Part shown: positions 50,681 through 60,068 of the stretch, in pieces
How positions within the stretch are numbered: the stretch's first letter is position 1
Layout of the letters: the number at the start of each line of letters is the position of its first letter
DNA from: Prevotella sp.
Lineage (GTDB): Bacteria > Bacteroidota > Bacteroidia > Bacteroidales > Bacteroidaceae
NCBI GenBank assembly: GCA_017443345.1
Contig: JAFSNR010000061.1
Coordinates: 1-64,000 of the forward strand
DNA: 64,000 bases
Direction of reading: 5' to 3'
Notes under the pieces: model-generated
What the model was told of the DNA's origin: nothing
Database searches by the model: none
The model's input: only the letters and a program-made list of their open reading frames with translations
Made by a program: the position numbers and the translations under genes

Positions 50681-50713
50681 AATTGTCAATTATCAATTAT
50701 CAATTGTCAATTA
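50681..50713. repeat. 7-base array between serC and serA
   Basis: AATTGTC, AATTATC, AATTATC, AATTGTC, then AATTA. It starts directly at the serA ATG and ends in the serC stop codon. Confidence 0.88.
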
Positions 50714-51778
50714 GTGATTTGCCTCAAATTCTTTCATGCAAGCTACGAGGGCGTTGCAACCTTCGATGGTCTGGGCGTTGTAGCAAGAAGCACGGAAACC
50801 ACCAACTGAACGGTGACCCTTCACACCAACCATACCCTTAGAAACGGCGAAGTCGAGGAAGTCCTTCTCAAGCTCCTTGTACTCATCAGCCATCACGAAG
50901 CAGAGGTTCATCAGTGAACGATCCTCTTCCTTAGCTGTACCTACGAAGAACTTGTTGCGGTCGATCTCACCATATACGATCTCTGCACGCTGCTTAGCCA
51001 ACTTGTCCATAGCCTCAAGACCACCTTGAGCCTTGATCCAACGAAGGTTCTCGAGTGCACAGTAGATGGGCACTACAGGAGGTGTATTGAACATAGAACC
51101 CTTATCAACGTGTGTGCGATAGTCGAGCATCGTAGGAATCTCGCGAGGAGCCTTACCCAGCTTCTCATCCTTCACGATCACGATGGTGACACCAGCCATT
51201 GACAGGTTCTTCTGAGCACCAGCATAGATGGCATCGTACTTGCTGACATCAACGGGACGGCTCATGAAGTCGGATGACATATCGGCAATCAGAGGCACGT
51301 TGACATCGAGGTCCTTGCGGATCTCCGTACCATAGATCGTATTATTAGTGGTGATATGCAGATAGTCAGCATCTGCGGGCACGCTCCAGTCCTTGGGGAT
51401 GAAGGTGTAGTTGGCATCGGCTGAAGAAGCCACCTCAACTACCTCACCAAAGAGCTTTGCTTCCTTCATAGCCTTCTTGGCCCAAACACCAGTGTTCAGG
51501 TAAGCAGCCTTCTTGATCAGGAAGTTGTAGGGAATCATGCAGAACTCGAGGCTTGCACCACCACCAAGGAAGATGACTGAATAACCCTCAGGAATGTCGA
51601 GCAACTCCTTTGTGAGAGCCACAGCCTCGTCTACGACAGGCTGAAAATCCTTAGCACGGTGGCTGATCTCCATCAGAGAGAGACCTGAGCCGTTGAAATC
51701 AAGACACTGTTGAGCGGTCTTTTCAATGACTTCGCGGGGAAGCATCGAGGGACCAGCGTTAAAGTTGTACTTCTTCAT
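50711..51778 (-). CDS. serC: Phosphoserine aminotransferase
   Basis: 355 residues from the ATG at 51778 ([20 protein letters not shown], the canonical start); upstream frame lacks family sequence. Motifs [39 protein letters not shown] (PLP Lys) and [18 protein letters not shown]. It converts 3-phosphohydroxypyruvate to phosphoserine in the same unit as serA. No clear TAnnTTTG upstream; TAATTTCG at the complement of 51832-51839 region is a weak candidate. Confidence 0.95.
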   Translation of the reverse strand: MKKYNFNAGPSMLPREVIEKTAQQCLDFNGSGLSLMEISHRAKDFQPVVDEAVALTKELLDIPEGYSVIFLGGGASLEFCMIPYNFLIKKAAYLNTGVWAKKAMKEAKLFGEVVEVASSADANYTFIPKDWSVPADADYLHITTNNTIYGTEIRKDLDVNVPLIADMSSDFMSRPVDVSKYDAIYAGAQKNLSMAGVTIVIVKDEKLGKAPREIPTMLDYRTHVDKGSMFNTPPVVPIYCALENLRWIKAQGGLEAMDKLAKQRAEIVYGEIDRNKFFVGTAKEEDRSLMNLCFVMADEYKELEKDFLDFAVSKGMVGVKGHRSVGGFRASCYNAQTIEGCNALVACMKEFEANH

Positions 51779-52043
51779 TTTTAATGTTATTTTGAAAGTT
51801 TGAAATTTACTCGTTTTTGAAAAACGCTGCGAAATTACACTTTTTATTTCAATCCACCAAATATTTGAGCAGAAATTCACGAAAATATTCGATTTTCTTT
51901 CATTTTGTCAATTACGCATGCCATTTTTCAGGCGATTTGTGATTGTTTAGCCACATTCATATTGGATGGATGATGCAAAAATAATAAATTTCTCCGAGAT
52001 AAGACCTAAACACTGACTTTTTTTTATTATCTTTGCAATCGTT

Positions 52044-52427
52044 ATGAGAAATAAAGAACATCACGTAATCATCAGTCTGGCTTCGAACCACCATCAAGAG
52101 TCAGCGCTGGCAGCAGCAAGGGAACAGCTCACACAGTTGCTTACTGAGGTCAAGTTTACATCTGCCATTTGGACAGAGCCTATTGGTCAATGGTCAATGG
52201 TTAATGGTCAATCAAAGTATCTGAACCAACTCTGTAAAGGCACTACAGCCCTCAGTGACGGTCTGCTTGGAGAGGTTCTGAAAGAAACTGAGCGACGCTT
52301 GGGACGTACTCATAATGAGGATGGAATCGTCGTTCTCGACCTCGATCTATTAGAGTACGATGGCGTGCGTCATCATCTGCGCGATTGGGATAGAAACTAT
52401 GTAAAGGATTTGATTAATGAATTATGA
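52044..52427 (+). CDS. folK: FolK-like hydroxymethyldihydropterin pyrophosphokinase, shortened
   Basis: 127 residues, short for FolK (~160). The N-terminus HHVIISLASNHHQESAL, a central ETERRLGRTHNEDG and IVVLDLDLLEYDG (family: ..R.LDLDILLYG) support it, but the usual arginine-rich RPRTxDLD context is replaced by NEDGIVVLDLD and the C-terminal PHPRxxxR block is missing. A TGGTCAA array (52184-52211) encodes part of the linker. Whether it is active is unclear. The -7 box TATCTTTG at 52028-52035 lies only 8 nt before the ATG. It overlaps the M64 gene by 4 nt. Confidence 0.7.
   Translation: MRNKEHHVIISLASNHHQESALAAAREQLTQLLTEVKFTSAIWTEPIGQWSMVNGQSKYLNQLCKGTTALSDGLLGEVLKETERRLGRTHNEDGIVVLDLDLLEYDGVRHHLRDWDRNYVKDLINEL
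52184..52211. repeat. In-frame 7-base array in folK
   Basis: TGGTCAA, TGGTCAA, TGGTTAA, TGGTCAA, encoding a Gly/Gln/Trp/Met/Asn stretch (IGQWSMVNGQS) in a loop. Confidence 0.88.
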
Positions 52428-53659
52428 AGAAACTACTGATTATCAAATTATTACTGATATTAGCTTTACCTATTAATGCGCAACGTTTTGAAGATTATTT
52501 CGAAGATCGCACCCTAAGGCTTGATTACACTTTTGCTGGTAGCGACGTTATTCAGGAGATATTCGTAGATGAGCTCGTCAGCCTGCCACATTGGTATGGG
52601 CGCAGAGAACGTCTGGCGGAACTGCCACTAAAAGGTAACGGACAGATCACCATGCGTTCAAAAGCCGATGAAACCGTCATTTATCGACATTCCTTCTCTA
52701 CCCTCTTCCAGGAATGGCTCGCCACAGACGAAGCCAAACATTCGCAGAAATCTTTCGAGAATGTGTTCCTGGTGCCTTTCCCGAAAGACTCGGTGGAGAT
52801 CAAGGTTGAACTCTTCGACTATCACGATAAAGTGATCAACTCTTTGACCCACACCGTTGATCCCAAGGATATCCTGATTCGCAAGGCCGGAGAACGAGGA
52901 ACAACTCCGTATCAGGTCCTGAACCAGCCGGCAGACACTTCACGTTGTATCCATATTGCTTTCGTGGCTGAGGGGTATACCGCCGATGAAATGGACCACT
53001 TTCTCGACGATTGTCAGCAAGCCATCGGCTCACTCTTCCGTCATGAACCCTTTACCTCGATGCAGGAGCGTTTCAACATCATCGCAGTCCAATCTGTCTC
53101 TGAAGAATCAGGCACCAGTGAGCCTGCGAAAGGCATTTGGAAGAATACAGCTCTAGGTTCTCACTTCGATACATTCTACAGCGACCGCTATCTCACCACC
53201 CTTCACATGAAGCGTCTCCACGATGTTCTGGCAGGTACACCATATGAGCATATCATCATCCTCGTCAATACCGACCACTATGGCGGAGGTGGTATCTACA
53301 ACTCCTATAATCTCAGCTATACGGGCGGCAAAAGCTTCCTGCCTGTGGTAGTACATGAATTCGGACATTCGTTTGGCGGTCTGGGCGACGAGTATGCATA
53401 TGGGAATGACGATCCGATGTACTTCCCAGATACAGAACCCTGGGAACCCAACCTCACGACAAAAGCTACACCTTATAATATTAAATGGGAAAATCTCATC
53501 AAGGAAGGCAAGGCAGGATTGTATGAAGGTGGCGGATATCTGGAAAAGGGCGTATGGCGAGGTAGTGAGAACTGTCGGATGCGTACCAACGAAGAACCAA
53601 ACTTCTGTGCTGTATGTCAACAAGCCCTTATCCAACTGATTAACTTCTACACAGAATGA
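52424..53659 (+). CDS. M64 family metallopeptidase (IgA peptidase type)
   Basis: 411 residues with signal peptide (MKKLLIIKLLLILALPINAQ). N-terminal beta domain (~25-150), then the M64 peptidase domain with zinc motif HEFGHSFGGLGDEY (His311, Glu312, His315) plus upstream IILVNTDHYGGGGIYNSYN. M64 enzymes include IgA proteases of Clostridium; in Bacteroidota they are secreted peptidases of unknown target. Start overlaps folK by 4 nt; end overlaps the next gene by 4 nt. Confidence 0.88.
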   Translation: MKKLLIIKLLLILALPINAQRFEDYFEDRTLRLDYTFAGSDVIQEIFVDELVSLPHWYGRRERLAELPLKGNGQITMRSKADETVIYRHSFSTLFQEWLATDEAKHSQKSFENVFLVPFPKDSVEIKVELFDYHDKVINSLTHTVDPKDILIRKAGERGTTPYQVLNQPADTSRCIHIAFVAEGYTADEMDHFLDDCQQAIGSLFRHEPFTSMQERFNIIAVQSVSEESGTSEPAKGIWKNTALGSHFDTFYSDRYLTTLHMKRLHDVLAGTPYEHIIILVNTDHYGGGGIYNSYNLSYTGGKSFLPVVVHEFGHSFGGLGDEYAYGNDDPMYFPDTEPWEPNLTTKATPYNIKWENLIKEGKAGLYEGGGYLEKGVWRGSENCRMRTNEEPNFCAVCQQALIQLINFYTE

Positions 53660-54447
53660 TCTACGAGATTACATCCATAGAAGATCCTCGCATTGCACTA
53701 TTCAGCAAGTTGACAGAAGCTCAACTGCGGCAACGACAAGATACAGAGCAAGGCATCTTTATTGCCGAGAGTCCGAAAGTGATACGTGTCGCCTTACAAG
53801 CGGGCTATGAGCCATCGGCTTTGTTGTGCGAGAAGAAGCATATTGAAGGAGATGCCGCAGACATTATTCAGGGACATCCTGATATGCCAGTTTATACAGG
53901 TACGCGCGAACTACTCTCAGAATTGACTGGCTACACATTGACTCGGGGTGTGCTCTGCGCTATGCGACGAAAGCCAGAGCCCCTACTAGATGAGATACTA
54001 AAAAACGCTCGTCGTGTCTGTGTGATTGATGCTGTCTGCGACACCACAAACATCGGAGCCATCTTCCGTTCCGCTGCTGCCCTTGGTATCGATTGCGTAT
54101 TGCTGACACGTAGCTCATGTGATCCTTTAAACCGCAGGGCTATCCGCGTATCAATGGGCACCATATTCCTTGTTCCCTGGACTTGGCTCGATGATTATGA
54201 GGCACTTCATCGGATGGGATTCAAGACAGCAGCGATGGCCTTAACTGATAAATCCATCTCATTAGATGATCCTATCCTCAAACAGCAAGAGCACCTCGCC
54301 ATCATTATGGGTACTGAGGGCGAGGGTTTACCACAAGAAACCATCGAGCAAGCAGATTTCACGGTACGTATCCCCATGTACCACCAGGTAGACTCCCTCA
54401 ATGTGGCAGCAGCTGCAGCCGTCGCCTTTTGGGAACTCAGAGTATAA
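53656..54447 (+). CDS. TrmH-family RNA methyltransferase
   Basis: 263 residues. N-terminal LRQRQDTEQGIFIAESPKVI, linker, SPOUT domain with CVIDAVCDTTNIGAIFRSAA, CVLLTRSSCDPLNRRAIRVS, LAIIMGTEGEGLP and the knot IPMYHQVDSLNVAAAAAVAF. Second SpoU-family methyltransferase in the window (other at 37119), about 2'-O-methylation of tRNA or rRNA; substrate unknown. Last gene of the folK-M64 run. A strong bidirectional terminator follows. Confidence 0.9.
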   Translation: MIYEITSIEDPRIALFSKLTEAQLRQRQDTEQGIFIAESPKVIRVALQAGYEPSALLCEKKHIEGDAADIIQGHPDMPVYTGTRELLSELTGYTLTRGVLCAMRRKPEPLLDEILKNARRVCVIDAVCDTTNIGAIFRSAAALGIDCVLLTRSSCDPLNRRAIRVSMGTIFLVPWTWLDDYEALHRMGFKTAAMALTDKSISLDDPILKQQEHLAIIMGTEGEGLPQETIEQADFTVRIPMYHQVDSLNVAAAAAVAFWELRV

Positions 54448-54452
54448 AACGA

Positions 54453-54486
54453 AATAAGCGGACTCCAATGAAGGAATCCGCTTATT
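54453..54486. terminator. Bidirectional terminator between TrmH-like and PpiD-like genes
   Basis: 10-bp stem AATAAGCGGA (54453-54462) with TCCGCTTATT (54477-54486) plus partial inner pairing. Confidence 0.82.
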
Positions 54487-54505
54487 ATATATCAGTTATC
54501 TTCGA

Positions 54506-56641
54506 TTAGAAGAACAAGTAGCGATTATCAACTACATTAGCCTTCTGATAAAGTTCCTGAATGAAGATACGAGCGGCCTGAAGAGCCTGCATCTGAAGCT
54601 GCTGCTCTACTGCCTTAGCATCGAACTTAGCACCCTCACGCTCAGCCTTCTTGAGAACCTTGAAGAGGAAGGCACCACCATTACCCTTCACCAGAGCCTT
54701 GCTGAAATCACCCTGCTTAGCAGAAGCAACGGCACCAGCCAGAGCAGGCTCGCTGGAACCTGTAGCCTGTACGAAGACAGGAGCGCCGAAGGTAATCTGA
54801 TTGACTGAGTCAACACGAGCACCCTTAGCCTGAGCTGCTGCGATATCAGCAACACCAGCAAATTTCTCCTTGATCTGCTCAAACTTCTTGTCACGAACAA
54901 CCTCAGCCTTTACCATCTCCTTCACACTCTCGAGAGAACGATAGCCAACGGGATGAATCTTTGTAAGAGCAACTACGAGCAGATGGTCGTTATTGCCACA
55001 CTCATAAAGTGGGCTAACCTCACCCTCCTTAGCATCAAAGATCCACTTCATGGTCTCACGTGTAGAACGAAGACCAGCAACATTGTGCTCAGAATTAGCA
55101 AGGTCCTGACGAGGTGAAACTGTGAAGCCGAACTTGGCTGCGTTCTTCTCCATATCAGCAATCGTCTTGTTCTCACTAACGAACTGGCTGAACTTGTTGT
55201 AAGCCTCAGAATAAGTTCCCTTAGAGAAATCGATGGTGTGCTTGATGACAGCTACGTCATACTTCTCAACCATCGCCTTACGAGCTGTTACCTGCATCAC
55301 GATGTTACCCTGAGCAAACTCGAGGTTCTTCACATCGTTCACGTTAAGTGTATTGATGGCATTGAGATAGTTCTTTGACTCCTCGTCCATCATGTTGGAA
55401 TTCTCATACATGGCAGAGGTGAGCCACTGCTTCTGGCCTGTCTGACCATACTTCTGAGCGAGTGCCTCAAAATCTGCACCAGCCTTCAGAGCGTTGTATA
55501 CGCTATCAGCAGTCTTACGAGCTGCCTCAACAGTTGCGCCACCCACCTGAATCTGACGATACTCGATTGAATCAGGCATCATGGTCTTAGAAATCAGCTT
55601 CACAACATTGAGGGTATTGTCAAACTTAGTCTCGAATGGAGCTGTGGTCTGACCTACAGAGATAGAGTCAAGCTTAGCTGCGATATCAGAGGGATATGCA
55701 CGCTTGGTAGCTGCTATACCTGTATAAGGGAACTGAGACTGAGCCTTGCGAACAACCTCTGCGGGGTTTGCACCACTCTGAAGCTTGGTGCTAGCTTCTG
55801 TCATGGTCTGCTCGAGAGCCTTGCGGTCTGCTGCTGAAGCAAGAACCTGGAAGTCAACATACTTGATGTCGCGAGTCTCAACAGTCTGCTTGAACATCTC
55901 CTTCTGCTCGTCATACTTAGCCTGGAGTTCCTTGTCGTCGATCTTCACATCATTATCGTTGATGGTAGAGTAAGCGATAGAAGCCAGCTGGATATCAGTC
56001 TCCTGGTTCTGACCCTCGAAAGCCATCTTGGCAGAAACGGGGTTAGAGAGCAGACAACCTGCCATCAGGGCCTGATACTTCTGAGTAAGCGTCTGCTGAC
56101 GGAGCTGCTTCTCGATGAACTGCCAATACTTGTAAAGTGTCTGATATGACTCAGCAAGCTGAGGATTACCTGCACTCTTCTTATAGTCATCGAGGAACTT
56201 CGTGAGCATTGTCACGTCGAAACGACCTGTCTGCTGATTTACGAAGGGAGACTGCATCAACATAGGATTGGTACCCTCCTTCATGATATTCTGCAACTCC
56301 TCGTCAGTAACTGTCAAACCAAGCTTCTTGGTCTCGTCGTTGATGATCTGTTCGTTAACATAAGAATTCCAAACCTGATCCTTGATGCTGTTGAGCTCCT
56401 CCTCCGAGAAGTTGTCACGACCCTGAGTCATCTTCAATACATCCTGGTACTCATCTACGAGAGCCTGGAATTCCTGAACATTAACTTTGTTACCTAACAC
56501 TTCGCCTATCTGCTGACGCTGCTGGTTCTTAGTTGCTTCACAAGAACGGAAAGCCTCTTCTGCAATGAAGGCGAAAAGACCGAGACCAATGATAATCACA
56601 AGGGTCACGCCTCTTTTTCTGATTTTTCCTAATGCGGCCAT
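54506..56641 (-). CDS. PpiD-like periplasmic foldase (SurA_N/rotamase)
   Basis: 711 residues. N-terminal basic segment then one transmembrane helix (RGVTLVIIIGLGLFAFIAE), a SurA_N-like chaperone region (VQEFQALVDEYQDVLKMT, VNEQIINDETKKLGLTVTDE) and parvulin-type rotamase domains (e.g. SIEYRQIQVGG, ADFEALAQKYGQTGQKQW; second part FDAKEGEVSPLYECGNNDHL). It helps folding of exported proteins at the inner membrane. It begins a minus-strand group with the CNNM and lptC genes in the wider neighbourhood. Confidence 0.9.
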   Translation of the reverse strand: MAALGKIRKRGVTLVIIIGLGLFAFIAEEAFRSCEATKNQQRQQIGEVLGNKVNVQEFQALVDEYQDVLKMTQGRDNFSEEELNSIKDQVWNSYVNEQIINDETKKLGLTVTDEELQNIMKEGTNPMLMQSPFVNQQTGRFDVTMLTKFLDDYKKSAGNPQLAESYQTLYKYWQFIEKQLRQQTLTQKYQALMAGCLLSNPVSAKMAFEGQNQETDIQLASIAYSTINDNDVKIDDKELQAKYDEQKEMFKQTVETRDIKYVDFQVLASAADRKALEQTMTEASTKLQSGANPAEVVRKAQSQFPYTGIAATKRAYPSDIAAKLDSISVGQTTAPFETKFDNTLNVVKLISKTMMPDSIEYRQIQVGGATVEAARKTADSVYNALKAGADFEALAQKYGQTGQKQWLTSAMYENSNMMDEESKNYLNAINTLNVNDVKNLEFAQGNIVMQVTARKAMVEKYDVAVIKHTIDFSKGTYSEAYNKFSQFVSENKTIADMEKNAAKFGFTVSPRQDLANSEHNVAGLRSTRETMKWIFDAKEGEVSPLYECGNNDHLLVVALTKIHPVGYRSLESVKEMVKAEVVRDKKFEQIKEKFAGVADIAAAQAKGARVDSVNQITFGAPVFVQATGSSEPALAGAVASAKQGDFSKALVKGNGGAFLFKVLKKAEREGAKFDAKAVEQQLQMQALQAARIFIQELYQKANVVDNRYLFF

Positions 56642-56760
56642 AATTATTTAATTTTAAAATTTTTGTTCTTTTTGAGGGCTGTCATTCACGACTTTGCCCA
56701 ATCAGCGTGCAAAGGTACTAAAAATGAATGATATAGAAAAATTTTTTGGAGAAATTTCAC

Positions 56761-58026
56761 TTATTCTGTTATCTTTAGTCGCACTAATTCTATTTTTGTG
56801 GCAGTATTCTTCACAATTTTAAATTCGAACTTGTCAATTTTGACCACTTCATTGAGTTTAGGGAACGACTGATACTCATGAAGAATCAGTCCACCTAATG
56901 TCATATATTCGTCACTTTCCGGGAGATCCAAAGAGAACATTTCGTTGATCTTCTCAATCTCCAATCTTGCAGAGAGAATATACTCACCATCGGATAGCTG
57001 CTTGGCAACATGATTGGTATTGTCATGCTCGTCCTCTATCTCACCTGTAATCTCTTCAACAATATCCTCGAGAGACACCAAGCCACTAGTACCGCCGAAC
57101 TCATCTACGACAACAGCCAGAGAACGTTTCTGCTGCATCAATTGCTTCATCAATTTGGATGCGAGCATCGTCTCAGGTACAAAGGATATCTCACGAACCA
57201 AATCGGCGCATACAGCTGTATCAGAAGCCGTAAACATATCTGAGGAATGAATATACCCGATGATATGATCGATATCTTCATGGAATACGACAATCTTTGA
57301 GTGTCCACTCTCTATGAAGACTTGCTTGAGTTGCGGAATAGTGGCAGTATCAGCTATAGCGTCAATCTCTGTACGAGGTACCATACAATCGCGGATTTTC
57401 GTCTCAGAGAAGTCAAGGGCATTCTGGAAAATCTTCACCTCTTCCCCAATCTCCGCATCATCTTCGGCATTGTCGATACTGGTCTGAACCAGATAGTCAA
57501 GATCCACTTTTGTAAAAGACGGCCCCTCGGCATCCTTACTCATGTGCACACCAAACAGACGGAGTAAACCTTTGGACAGCAGAGTGGCGAATCTCGAAAC
57601 AGGATAGAGCACAACATAACAGATCCATGCTGGTACAGCAAAAAACGTCAGCAGCGTATTCGGATTATTCTTGAATATGCTTTTAGGCAGGAACTCACCT
57701 GTAAAAAGCACTACCAACGTTGACAACAAGGTATCAGCCGTCACACGCATCCCATCGCTGAGGGAAGCAAAAAGTGTTGCATCGAAGATCTTGGCGAAGA
57801 GGATACCGTAGATAACAAGTGCTATGTTGTTGCCAACCAACATGGTTGACACAAAATTATTCGGATGCTGATAAAAAACAGTAAGGGCTTTCTGCGATAG
57901 ACCATTCTTCTCACGGTCCATCTCTGCCAGCAACCTGTTACTGGATACAAACGCAATCTCCATACCAGAAAAGAAGGCGGAGAAAAGCATCGTAACGAGC
58001 AGCCATATAATCAGTTCGTAGTTCAT
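56761..58026 (-). CDS. CNNM/CBS-domain membrane protein (hemolysin family)
   Basis: 421 residues from the ATG at 58026 (MNYELIIWLLVTMLFSAFFS); a TTG start at 58035 is possible but lies in the -7 box. CNNM domain (FSGMEIAFVSSNRLL, FTGEFLPKSIFKNNP), CBS pair (MVPRTEIDAIADT, SGHSKIVVFHEDIDHIIGYI, VVDEFGGTSGLVSLEDIVEE) and CorC_HlyC domain. Related to GldE at 9309. A TAATTTTG box (complement of 58033-58040) ends 7 nt from the ATG, implying a very short leader. Confidence 0.88.
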   Translation of the reverse strand: MNYELIIWLLVTMLFSAFFSGMEIAFVSSNRLLAEMDREKNGLSQKALTVFYQHPNNFVSTMLVGNNIALVIYGILFAKIFDATLFASLSDGMRVTADTLLSTLVVLFTGEFLPKSIFKNNPNTLLTFFAVPAWICYVVLYPVSRFATLLSKGLLRLFGVHMSKDAEGPSFTKVDLDYLVQTSIDNAEDDAEIGEEVKIFQNALDFSETKIRDCMVPRTEIDAIADTATIPQLKQVFIESGHSKIVVFHEDIDHIIGYIHSSDMFTASDTAVCADLVREISFVPETMLASKLMKQLMQQKRSLAVVVDEFGGTSGLVSLEDIVEEITGEIEDEHDNTNHVAKQLSDGEYILSARLEIEKINEMFSLDLPESDEYMTLGGLILHEYQSFPKLNEVVKIDKFEFKIVKNTATKIELVRLKITE

Positions 58027-58037
58027 AATGTACAAAA

Positions 58038-58712
58038 TTATAAATGAGGAACAGTTCGACGGCTCTTTTCTACCTTTGGACGAAGAATTGGCTCTGGCTG
58101 CTGAACGGTGTCTGCAGGATTCTTTTGTTCCTCCTCTTTTGCTTCACCTGTCACATCTTCCTTCTCGAATGATCCCTTGGAATTATTGACAATATAGTGA
58201 CGCATATGTTCATCACTCAGGAAATAAGTGCCTTCCATCGTTCGTTCTGGCGTTGTCACTTTCGACCATACATTGGAATAGAGTTCATGCGAATTACCAT
58301 CCCAATACAGCTCTTCACTCTCATAAATGAGTCCATTGATATTACGGATACGAACCCTACCACGAAGTTTCCAAAGTTTTATCTGATCGAAGTACCAGGC
58401 AGAATCAGCTTGGATATAAGCCTCCACATGGAATTTCTCATCGAACTGCTCAAAGAAAATGCCTTTCTCAAAGGTCCAGCGCGATGGGTTCTTGATGGTG
58501 TTAACATCCCATCGTTCAGTAACGATCTTGTATTTGATAACACCAGAATCACTAATCAGGGTATTTACACCATAGGAAGTCATCGTCGAAACAGAGTCAC
58601 GATCGTAGATGGGAGGAGCAACATGCTCCTTCACTTCAGTACAGGCTATGAAGTACAAACCTGCCAGAACGATCAGCAAGCTCTTTATTCGATCTTCCAC
58701 TTGGCGAACCAT
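58038..58712 (-). CDS. lptC: LPS export ABC transporter periplasmic protein LptC
   Basis: 224 residues. N-terminal helix with lipobox-like LAGLYFIACTEV, then the LptC beta-jellyroll: YGVNTLISDSGVIKYKIVTE, FEKGIFFEQFDEKFHVEAYI, GRVRIRNINGLIYESEELYW. The tail (EKEDVTGEAKEEEQKNPADT, PRPKVEKSRRT-like) is charged and disordered. It is a periplasmic part of the Lpt bridge. It overlaps the OMP gene by 28 nt. Confidence 0.9.
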   Translation of the reverse strand: MVRQVEDRIKSLLIVLAGLYFIACTEVKEHVAPPIYDRDSVSTMTSYGVNTLISDSGVIKYKIVTERWDVNTIKNPSRWTFEKGIFFEQFDEKFHVEAYIQADSAWYFDQIKLWKLRGRVRIRNINGLIYESEELYWDGNSHELYSNVWSKVTTPERTMEGTYFLSDEHMRHYIVNNSKGSFEKEDVTGEAKEEEQKNPADTVQQPEPILRPKVEKSRRTVPHL

Positions 58713-59965
58713 CTCTCGTTAAATGTAAGTCCGATACACAGACGGAATGTGTTCTCTGTCAGAAGATTATCAGCAGATCGGTGTACATACTGTCCACTGA
58801 TGTTCAGGATAGAGCGATTGTTATAGCCATTGGCAATGGGGATGCCAAAACCGATACTGGCACTCAATTCCTTGGGACCTTCCTGCCCATTTATATAATA
58901 ATAAGGTGTGGCGTAACCTACGCCTGCACGGAAGCGTACATGACCTAACAACTTACGACTATTGGGATTGGGCATGAACTCTACGCCTGCATTCACCGTC
59001 ATGCGGTCTTTCAGCAAACCGTCTTTGAGGGCGTAACCATTCCCGTCAAATCGCGGATAAGAAACAGAGCCCCACTTCTGCAACTGGAAATCAGCACCCA
59101 AACGCAGTTTGTTAGCATGACTATAGCCCAGACCTACACCAAAAGAAGTAGGTATTGACAAGCCATTATTAATCTTAAAGGAGGTCGTATCGGATTTCGT
59201 AATGGACGAGTTGGTCATAATCATACGACAAACAGGATCGCTATGAAGGTTGTGACCAGGTGAGAATGTAGCACCAACAGTCAGGAAATCGCGCTTTGCA
59301 AGAGGTAGTGTCAGCTGTGCACCAAAATCAAGCTTGTAGCTGCTGACAGACATCTCGTATTCCCTGAAAAGAGTGTTCGAATACGCACTAGTAGCACCTT
59401 CGATCTCCTGGTGGATGTCTCCCCAAAGGTAAGACAAGTTAACACCAACAGAAAGTGGCTTTACGATTTGCCAGCCGATACCAACATAAATTTGGTTTAA
59501 GCCTCCGTTACCAGTATAACCCGTTACTTCCTTAATTTTGTCAGTACCAAGCTGATCATAACTGGTTTCGGTATAATCATAACCTACATTTGAATACGGA
59601 AGGACACCGACGGAAACGCCCAGATGCTTGTAGACTCTGAAAAGCGTCGTAAAATAATCAAAGCCGCCAGATTTGGCATTTACCTTCTTGCCTTGTTCTT
59701 CGAAGTTGGTAATCTGTCCACTAAGTCCTCCATCAAAGATCATCGTCAGAGAGTCGATGGCAGAATAAGAAGCAGGATTGAGAGGATTGACCTCGTTGCC
59801 CTTACGCATAGCAAGACCAACGCCATTCATACCCTTATTGAATCCGACACTCTGAGAACTCAAGTCACCTACGCCAAATTGACTATATGGAGATCGTGAA
59901 CCGCTCTGAGAATAAGCTGTCGTTGTCATGACCAGCATGAGAAGACAGACAAGCATTTTATTCAT
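58685..59965 (-). CDS. Outer-membrane beta-barrel protein (FadL/OMP-like)
   Basis: 426 residues from the ATG at 59965 (MNKMLVCLLMLVMTTTAYSQ, signal peptide); the longer frame to 60196 is rejected. Barrel-type repeats: GSRSPYSQFGVGDL, VGLAMRKGNEVNPLNPASYS, GVSVGVLPYSNVGYDYTE, LSVGVNLSYLWGDIHQE, FSPGHNLHS, and ends FRLCIGLTFNERWFAKWKIE. This protein before lptC is a conserved Bacteroidota arrangement (after coaX, absent here). Substrate unknown; lipid transport is possible. A TAATTTTG box (complement of 60005-60012) is 40 nt upstream. Confidence 0.82.
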   Translation of the reverse strand: MNKMLVCLLMLVMTTTAYSQSGSRSPYSQFGVGDLSSQSVGFNKGMNGVGLAMRKGNEVNPLNPASYSAIDSLTMIFDGGLSGQITNFEEQGKKVNAKSGGFDYFTTLFRVYKHLGVSVGVLPYSNVGYDYTETSYDQLGTDKIKEVTGYTGNGGLNQIYVGIGWQIVKPLSVGVNLSYLWGDIHQEIEGATSAYSNTLFREYEMSVSSYKLDFGAQLTLPLAKRDFLTVGATFSPGHNLHSDPVCRMIMTNSSITKSDTTSFKINNGLSIPTSFGVGLGYSHANKLRLGADFQLQKWGSVSYPRFDGNGYALKDGLLKDRMTVNAGVEFMPNPNSRKLLGHVRFRAGVGYATPYYYINGQEGPKELSASIGFGIPIANGYNNRSILNISGQYVHRSADNLLTENTFRLCIGLTFNERWFAKWKIE

Positions 59966-60068
59966 ATTTTGCACTTTATTTCTTAAGAAAATCATTTCAG
60001 CGTGCAAAATTATTGAAAAAAATCGAGAAAATCGCTTTTTACTGAAAAATATAGAGTAATTTTGCATC

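Noticed and set aside
22914-52211. CRISPR array for the tandem repeats
   Set aside because: Units of 7-8 bases without spacers; no cas gene in the window.
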